This document shows positions 61,349 through 64,000 of a DNA stretch of 64,000 nucleotides, one piece after another. The DNA comes from Hyphomonadaceae bacterium. Its GTDB lineage: Bacteria > Pseudomonadota > Alphaproteobacteria > Caulobacterales > Aquidulcibacteraceae. A model generated the notes under the pieces. That model did not search any database. It worked only from the letters and a program-made list of their open reading frames with translations, and had not been told where the DNA came from. Positions within the stretch are counted from its first letter, which is position 1, and each line of letters begins with the position of its first letter. Both the position numbers and the translations under genes were made by a program. The stretch spans positions 227,569 to 291,568 of the forward strand of contig JAIELK010000006.1 in assembly GCA_019753175.1 (NCBI GenBank), given 5' to 3'.

Positions 61349-62170
61349 CTAGCCCTTGCCCAAATCGCGCGAGCGCTTCGCGGCGGCGGCGACAGCGCGG
61401 CGCAACAGCGGCGCCAAGCCGTCGGCGGCGGCGAGAATGTCGAGCGCCGCTTCGGTGGTTCCGCCCGGCGACATCACTTGCTTGCGCAGCGCGCCCGGCG
61501 TTTCGCCGGTCTCGAGCATCAGCGCGCCCGCGCCGGCGACGGTGCGCGACGCGAGCCGCATGGCGGTGTCGCGGTCGAGCCCTTCCTGCTCCGCCGCCAC
61601 CGCAAGCACCTCGGCCAACAAGAACACATAAGCCGGCCCCGAGCCTGAAACGGCCGTGACCGCATCCATCAAACGTTCGGCCGCCAGTGGTTCCACCGCG
61701 CCCAGCGGCTCCAGCAATTGTTCAACCAATTGCCTATCCTGCTCGCTGCAAGCCGGCGAAGCGGCGTAGGCGGTGACGCCACGGCCGATCCGCGACGGCA
61801 GGTTCGGCATCGCGCGCACCACGCGCTCGGCGCCGAGTGCGCGCGTCAGCGCATCCATAGTGACGCCGGCCATGATCGAGAGCACGCACGTCTGAGGGCC
61901 AACGAACTTCCGCGCCTGCTGGGCGGCGTCCGCGAACGCCTGCGGCTTCACCGCCAGCACCAGCACCTCGACCGGGCCGGGTTCCGGCGGATTGAGCACC
62001 GCGCCGACGGTTTCGAGTTCGCGCTCCAATTCCGGATCGAAATTCGGCTCGACGACGGTGAGCGTCAGTCCCCCGCCCTTGCGCACGGCTTCGATCCAGC
62101 CGCGCACAAGCGCGCCGCCCATGGACCCGGCGCCAACCAGTGCGATCGTTGGGGCGTCTAACGCGCTCAC
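61349..62170 (-). CDS. proC: Pyrroline-5-carboxylate reductase
   Basis: 273 aa, start GTG 62170. N-terminal NAD(P) site IALVGAGSMGGALVRGWIEA, VLAVKPQAFADAAQ, VVRAMPNLPSRIGRG and the C-terminal AVTAVSGSGPAYVFLLAEVL, RKQVMSPGGTTEAALDIL. Catalyses the last step of proline synthesis. Translationally coupled to the upstream YbjN-like gene (GTGA overlap). Confidence 0.95.
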   Translation of the reverse strand: MSALDAPTIALVGAGSMGGALVRGWIEAVRKGGGLTLTVVEPNFDPELERELETVGAVLNPPEPGPVEVLVLAVKPQAFADAAQQARKFVGPQTCVLSIMAGVTMDALTRALGAERVVRAMPNLPSRIGRGVTAYAASPACSEQDRQLVEQLLEPLGAVEPLAAERLMDAVTAVSGSGPAYVFLLAEVLAVAAEQEGLDRDTAMRLASRTVAGAGALMLETGETPGALRKQVMSPGGTTEAALDILAAADGLAPLLRRAVAAAAKRSRDLGKG

Positions 62171-62673
62171 GCTTCTCCGCAGGTTTCGAACAGAGCCGCC
62201 TGTGACGCAGTCTCCGCCGACATCCCGCCGAGAATAAGGAAATGGAACGCCGGCTGGAAGCGCTCCGCCGCGTCCATCGCAGCGGCGAGCATCGCCTGCA
62301 CTTCACCCGTCGATATGTCGTCACGGCCGATCATCGGCATGGCGTGGCGGAAGATGATGGTTCCGTCATCGGACCAAACGTCGAAATGGCCGAGCCACAG
62401 GTTTTCGTTGACAAGCCCTGCCAGGCGGATGGCCTCCGCACGCCGCGACGCGGGCGCCTGAAGGTCAAACCCCAACGTGAACAGAAGTGCTGGCAATTCG
62501 CGCCGATGCGAGAAGTAGCCGACGGTCTCGCCCCAGGCGCATTTGAAGGAAAAGTGAATGTCGCCGTCCTGAGAACGCTCGCACTGGAAGCGGTCATCGG
62601 AGCCGATAATGGCCTCGACCGTGTCCAGCGGATCGGCGGCGGCGGCGTCTTCATCGTCAATCCAGAGATCCAA
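62167..62673 (-). CDS. YbjN-domain protein
   Basis: 168 aa from TTG 62673, which has an AGGGGGG site six bases upstream (GTG 62688 is an alternative). The YbjN/type-III-chaperone-like fold shows in DPLDTVEAIIGSDDRFQCER, HFSFKCAWGETVGYFSHRRE and LAGLVNENLWLGHFDVWSDD. In the family it is a cytoplasmic protein of unclear function that often sits beside proC in alphaproteobacteria. Its stop overlaps the proC start. Confidence 0.85.
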   Translation of the reverse strand: MDLWIDDEDAAAADPLDTVEAIIGSDDRFQCERSQDGDIHFSFKCAWGETVGYFSHRRELPALLFTLGFDLQAPASRRAEAIRLAGLVNENLWLGHFDVWSDDGTIIFRHAMPMIGRDDISTGEVQAMLAAAMDAAERFQPAFHFLILGGMSAETASQAALFETCGEA

Positions 62674-62841
62674 GAGCGCCCCCCTCACAGAACGCAGCCG
62701 CCGACGCGGCCAGTGATCAGCCTTCGCCCCTGGTTGCGCGCTTTGCGCGTCGAATCTCACCCCTGCGCCTAGGTAACGGCTGAAAGGGTTACGCAAAAGC
62801 TAAATGACAGCTAGGCTGACTGCTCATCTGGGGAGGACGCC

Positions 62842-64000
62842 GTGCGCTCGATTGCCTTCGCCCTGCCTTTCAGCGTCCTCGCACCGTCGACTGGATGGGC
62901 CCAGACCACGCCCGCGGCGCCGGCTGCCGTCTCCGCTCAGATTACAGATGAAGCACTCGGCCATTTTGCCGACGGGGTCGTGCACGCCTACATGGCCGAG
63001 CACGATCTGCCGGGCATGCAGGTGGCGATCGTCCGCGACGGGCGCGTCGCCCTTCTGCGCGGCTATGGCTACGCCGACATCGCCCAGCGCACCGCTATGG
63101 ATCCGAGCACGCACACGGTGCGCGTGGCGTCGATTTCCAAGACCTTCACTTGGATCGCGGCGATGCAATTGGTTGAGCGCGGACAGCTCGATCTCGACGC
63201 CGACGTGAACACCTATCTTCGCGGCTTCCAAGTCCCTGAAGCGTTCGGCGCACCCATTACCATGCGCCATCTGATGAGCCATGCCGCCGGGTTCGAAGAG
63301 CGCGACCTCGTGGACGACTTCGTCGTCAGCGAGGCGGCAAACATGCAATCGGTCCTCGAATATCTTCAAGACGACCCGCCGGCGCGCGTGCGCCCGCCTG
63401 GGGAAATCTCAGCCTACTCGAATTATGGCTCGGCGCTCGCAGGCCACGTCGTGGAGACCATCGCCGGCATGCCGTTCGCAAGCTATGTCGAGGTCAACAT
63501 CCTTGCGCCCCTGCGCATGCAGCATTCGACGTTTCGCCAGCCGCTTGGCGCCGACAATCCACAGAGCATGACGCCGGAGCTGGAAGCGCACGGCGCGCAA
63601 TCCTATCGCAGCGAAGGCGGCCAGTTCCGGCCTACGCTCTTCTATCTGATGCCGCCCGCACCCGCTGGCGCGCTCCGCTCCACCGCCGGCGATATGTCGC
63701 GCTACATGCTCGCCCTGCTCGGCGACGGCAGCTTCGAAGACGGACGCATTCTGCAGCAGGCAACGCTCACACGGATGCGCGAGCAGACCTTCACCAATGC
63801 GCCGCAACTGACCGGCTGGGCGCACGGCTTCCGCGAACGCCGCATCGCCAGCGTGCGCACCCTCGAACATGGCGGCTCGCTCGACAATTTCTATTCGTAC
63901 ATGACGCTGGCGCCCGACCTGAACGTCGGCGTGTTCGCCACGATGAGCAGCCAAGCCTCGCGAACGCCGACGTTCGACTTCCCCGAACGTGTGCTGCGCT
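62842..64000 (+). CDS. Serine hydrolase (class C beta-lactamase-related), 3' end outside window
   Basis: 386 codons visible, from GTG 62842 with a GGGGAGG site upstream. Signal peptide (ends GWAQ). Catalytic set of the beta-lactamase/esterase clan: SISK at residues 97-100 (nucleophile Ser97, Lys100), YSNYG at about 192 and HGGS at about 343. Members include penicillin-binding-protein-like esterases and D-aminopeptidases; the missing C-terminus prevents a finer call. Resistance function is not implied. Confidence 0.88.
   Translation, partial: MRSIAFALPFSVLAPSTGWAQTTPAAPAAVSAQITDEALGHFADGVVHAYMAEHDLPGMQVAIVRDGRVALLRGYGYADIAQRTAMDPSTHTVRVASISKTFTWIAAMQLVERGQLDLDADVNTYLRGFQVPEAFGAPITMRHLMSHAAGFEERDLVDDFVVSEAANMQSVLEYLQDDPPARVRPPGEISAYSNYGSALAGHVVETIAGMPFASYVEVNILAPLRMQHSTFRQPLGADNPQSMTPELEAHGAQSYRSEGGQFRPTLFYLMPPAPAGALRSTAGDMSRYMLALLGDGSFEDGRILQQATLTRMREQTFTNAPQLTGWAHGFRERRIASVRTLEHGGSLDNFYSYMTLAPDLNVGVFATMSSQASRTPTFDFPERVLR

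Overview
The window is 64 kb of GC-rich DNA from an alphaproteobacterium, most likely a member of Caulobacterales or a close Hyphomonadaceae-type lineage. The evidence is lineage-typical gene content: FlaF, FlbT, FliX and an FlbY-like protein, sites resembling the CtrA box (TTAA-N7-TTAAC), a separate F0 ATP synthase operon with a b' subunit, a long dCTP deaminase, split glycine dehydrogenase genes gcvPA/gcvPB, and a DksA with a degenerate zinc finger. No rRNA, tRNA, CRISPR array or recognisable transposase was seen. The assignment rests on gene content and is an inference.

Layout. 0-10 kb: an esterase fragment with a TetR regulator, a TolC-like outer membrane protein, two EF-hand proteins, an OmpR/EnvZ-like two-component pair, an unknown membrane protein, and a compact set of membrane/XRE/TraB-GumN genes behind a promoter rich in TTGTCA repeats. 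10-16.5 kb: dcd, apaG, a cupin protein, a sphingosine-phosphate-lyase-like PLP enzyme, mntP, and divergent pgi/galE. 16.5-19 kb: F0 ATP synthase (atpI-B-E-b'-b). 19-24.3 kb: a glycine cleavage operon (gcvT-H-PA-PB plus an unknown membrane protein) behind a tandem glycine riboswitch. 24.3-37.2 kb: trmN6-like gene, polyprenyl diphosphate synthase, a WecA-like transferase, ispE, two tandem TPR proteins, ETF-ubiquinone oxidoreductase, a family-4-like uracil-DNA glycosylase, a lytic transglycosylase and two arsenosugar-type glycosyltransferases.

37.2-46.2 kb and 51-58.2 kb are flagellar. The first block holds fliL-fliM-(DUF6468-like)-motE-like-(1052-aa protein) on the minus strand and flgF-G-A-H on the plus strand. 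The second holds divergent fliX and flgI-flgJ-flbY, a flagellin-like protein, flaG, flagellin, flaF and flbT. Between them lie a 0.69-kb apparently non-coding stretch with a strong hairpin, a small orphan gene, an acyl-CoA ligase, an acyltransferase, a DUF2214 protein and dksA. 58.4-64 kb: an unknown gene directly before a MoxR-type ATPase, a triple TonB-C-like protein, proC with a YbjN-like gene, and a serine hydrolase cut by the right edge.

Most genes sit in tightly packed operons with 4-base stop/start overlaps (ATGA, GTGA, TTGA). The least explained parts are the flagellin-like protein with a CtrA-type site, the orphan MoxR pair, the non-coding stretch at 46.2-46.9 kb, the TTGTCA-repeat promoter, and a uracil-DNA glycosylase lacking two of its four expected iron-sulphur cysteines.
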